A stretch of DNA of 64,000 nucleotides, taken from Nitrososphaerota archaeon (GTDB taxonomy: Archaea > Thermoproteota > Nitrososphaeria_A > Caldarchaeales > Calditenuaceae). A program made the position numbers and the translations under genes. Every line of letters starts with the position of its first letter. The stretch's first letter is position 1. Of this stretch, positions 63,529 to 64,000 are shown piece by piece. The notes below the pieces were generated by a model, which was given only the letters and a program-made list of their open reading frames with translations, was not told the DNA's origin and ran no database searches. The stretch covers positions 806,001-870,000 of the forward strand of contig WUQR01000139.1 of the NCBI GenBank assembly GCA_009889515.1. The letters are read 5' to 3'.

Positions 63529-63810
63529 ATGGGACGAGTCCTCGCGGGGCACTCCTCAAATCTCAGGATAACAGTCGAGACACCCTATGGTGAGATTATT
63601 TTAAAGGCGATAGAGCCAGAGCTGTCCTCTCTCCCCTCAAGAAGGATTAGAGCCTCTATCCAGCTCAAAAACGGGGCCCTAGATTTAGTCCTCGATGCTG
63701 ACGACCTAGTGGCCTTGAGGGCTGGGCTCAACACTTTCCTCCGCTGGATAATAGCCCTCGACAAATGTCTCCGACTCCTCGACCCCAGCATGCACGAGGA
63801 GACGACCTAG
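63529..63810 (+). CDS. pcc1: KEOPS complex subunit Pcc1
   Basis: 93 residues from ATG 63529, with a GGGGGAGGAG stretch just before it. The small alpha/beta fold fits Pcc1: 'ITVETPYGEIILKAIEPEL', 'RIRASIQLKNGALDLVLDAD' and 'DLVALRAGLNTFLRWI'. Pcc1 dimers hold together the KEOPS complex, which makes the t6A base in tRNAs that read ANN codons. The tRNA-modification gene tiaS is close by. The frame upstream to 63424 is overlap with the neighbour on the other strand. Confidence 0.85.
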   Translation: MGRVLAGHSSNLRITVETPYGEIILKAIEPELSSLPSRRIRASIQLKNGALDLVLDADDLVALRAGLNTFLRWIIALDKCLRLLDPSMHEETT

Positions 63811-63889
63811 GAAAAGGTTCAGGTGTGGGGATTTACGGGGAGGGGTGTTAAGTGTTTAATAAGAGTTGGAGCCCAGCCTAGAGTTGGGG

Positions 63890-64000
63890 ATGCCTCAGAA
63901 GGAGAGGGCGAGGGAGGGGGAGAGGAGGTATAGCGACATATCAGAGCTTCCAGGTGTAGGTCCTGCAACGGTTGAGAGGCTGAGGGAGATTGGATGCTCC
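63890..64000 (+). CDS. radA: DNA repair and recombination protein RadA, N-terminus (3' end outside window)
   Basis: Only the first 37 codons are in the window. After a charged head the helix-hairpin-helix 'ISELPGVGPATVERLREIG' appears, the usual N-terminal domain of archaeal RadA, the RecA/Rad51-type recombinase. The ATG follows GTTGGGG, and a TTTAATAA near 63854-63861 is a possible TATA box. Other HhH proteins could start this way, so the call rests on these residues only. Confidence 0.75.
   Translation, partial: MPQKERAREGERRYSDISELPGVGPATVERLREIGCS

Overview
The window is a contiguous stretch of archaeal chromosome from a thermophilic member of the Thermoproteota (TACK group), most likely a Nitrososphaeria/Aigarchaeota-type lineage. 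The evidence is an ESCRT-III/CdvB protein, a RadA start, CDC48/VAT, a KEOPS Pcc1 subunit, TiaS, RtcB, a geranylgeranyl reductase, coenzyme F420 enzymes (CofD, Fno), intron-bearing tRNAs, and many genes whose start codon lies about 26 bases after a TATA box, as in leaderless transcripts. A full tetrapyrrole operon, many cupredoxins and MerA suggest an aerobic or microaerobic life with heavy copper use. Assignment to a named genus is not possible from the sequence alone.

Layout. 1-2.4 kb: end of a nitroreductase, CofD with a non-canonical start, and an M19 dipeptidase. 2.5-10.3 kb: a copper-handling island with a CYCGC-motif protein, a CcdA-like membrane protein, a CopD/DUF2269-like membrane protein, a YHS protein with a His-rich tail, a CopA Cu+-ATPase, a CuA-like cupredoxin, a membrane protein with a CCxHH motif, a 26-codon Cys-Cys ORF and a TRASH-domain Lrp regulator of the CopT type. 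Two near-identical palindromes flank this island's two minus-strand promoters. 10.4-12.8 kb: cupin, GNAT, and an HTH-RDD membrane protein with a probable frameshift. 13.0-18.0 kb: a respiratory module with a Tat-exported four-cluster ferredoxin, an NrfD-type quinol subunit, two CuA-like cupredoxins and a small membrane protein, but no molybdopterin subunit. 18.0-23.3 kb: MetE-like and OsmC pair, MerA-type reductase, a HOD-like hydrolase fold, a K+ channel. 23.4-23.7 kb: tRNA-Leu with two apparent introns and tRNA-Cys. 23.7-32.8 kb: amidohydrolase with a PnrA-like binding protein, presenilin homologue, Trm112-like protein, S14, TSUP-like exporter, RtcB, phosphoesterase, GDPD and tRNA-Arg. 32.8-36.5 kb: an AT-richer fused indolepyruvate:ferredoxin oxidoreductase. 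37.0-44.9 kb: hemA-hemC-hemD-hemB-hemL-hemE, then a CopD/HemJ-like membrane protein and a radical SAM/SPASM protein. 44.9-53.7 kb: thioredoxin-like, aldo/keto reductase, sugar metabolism genes, Nnr-like epimerase, DedA-like, phosphohexomutase, Fno and a blue-copper membrane protein. 53.7-64 kb: CDC48, polyamine synthesis (speD-speE), Nudix, CdvB, a MobA-like nucleotidyltransferase, geranylgeranyl reductase, HisC, TiaS, a stand-alone Lrp ligand-binding domain, Pcc1, and the start of RadA.

How it works together. The copper island probably senses (TRASH regulator), exports (CopA) and passes on copper to membrane-anchored cupredoxins. The 13-18 kb module probably moves electrons from quinol through Fe-S clusters to copper proteins. 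The hem operon would supply haem to the same aerobic respiratory chain. These functional links are inferences from gene content and order.
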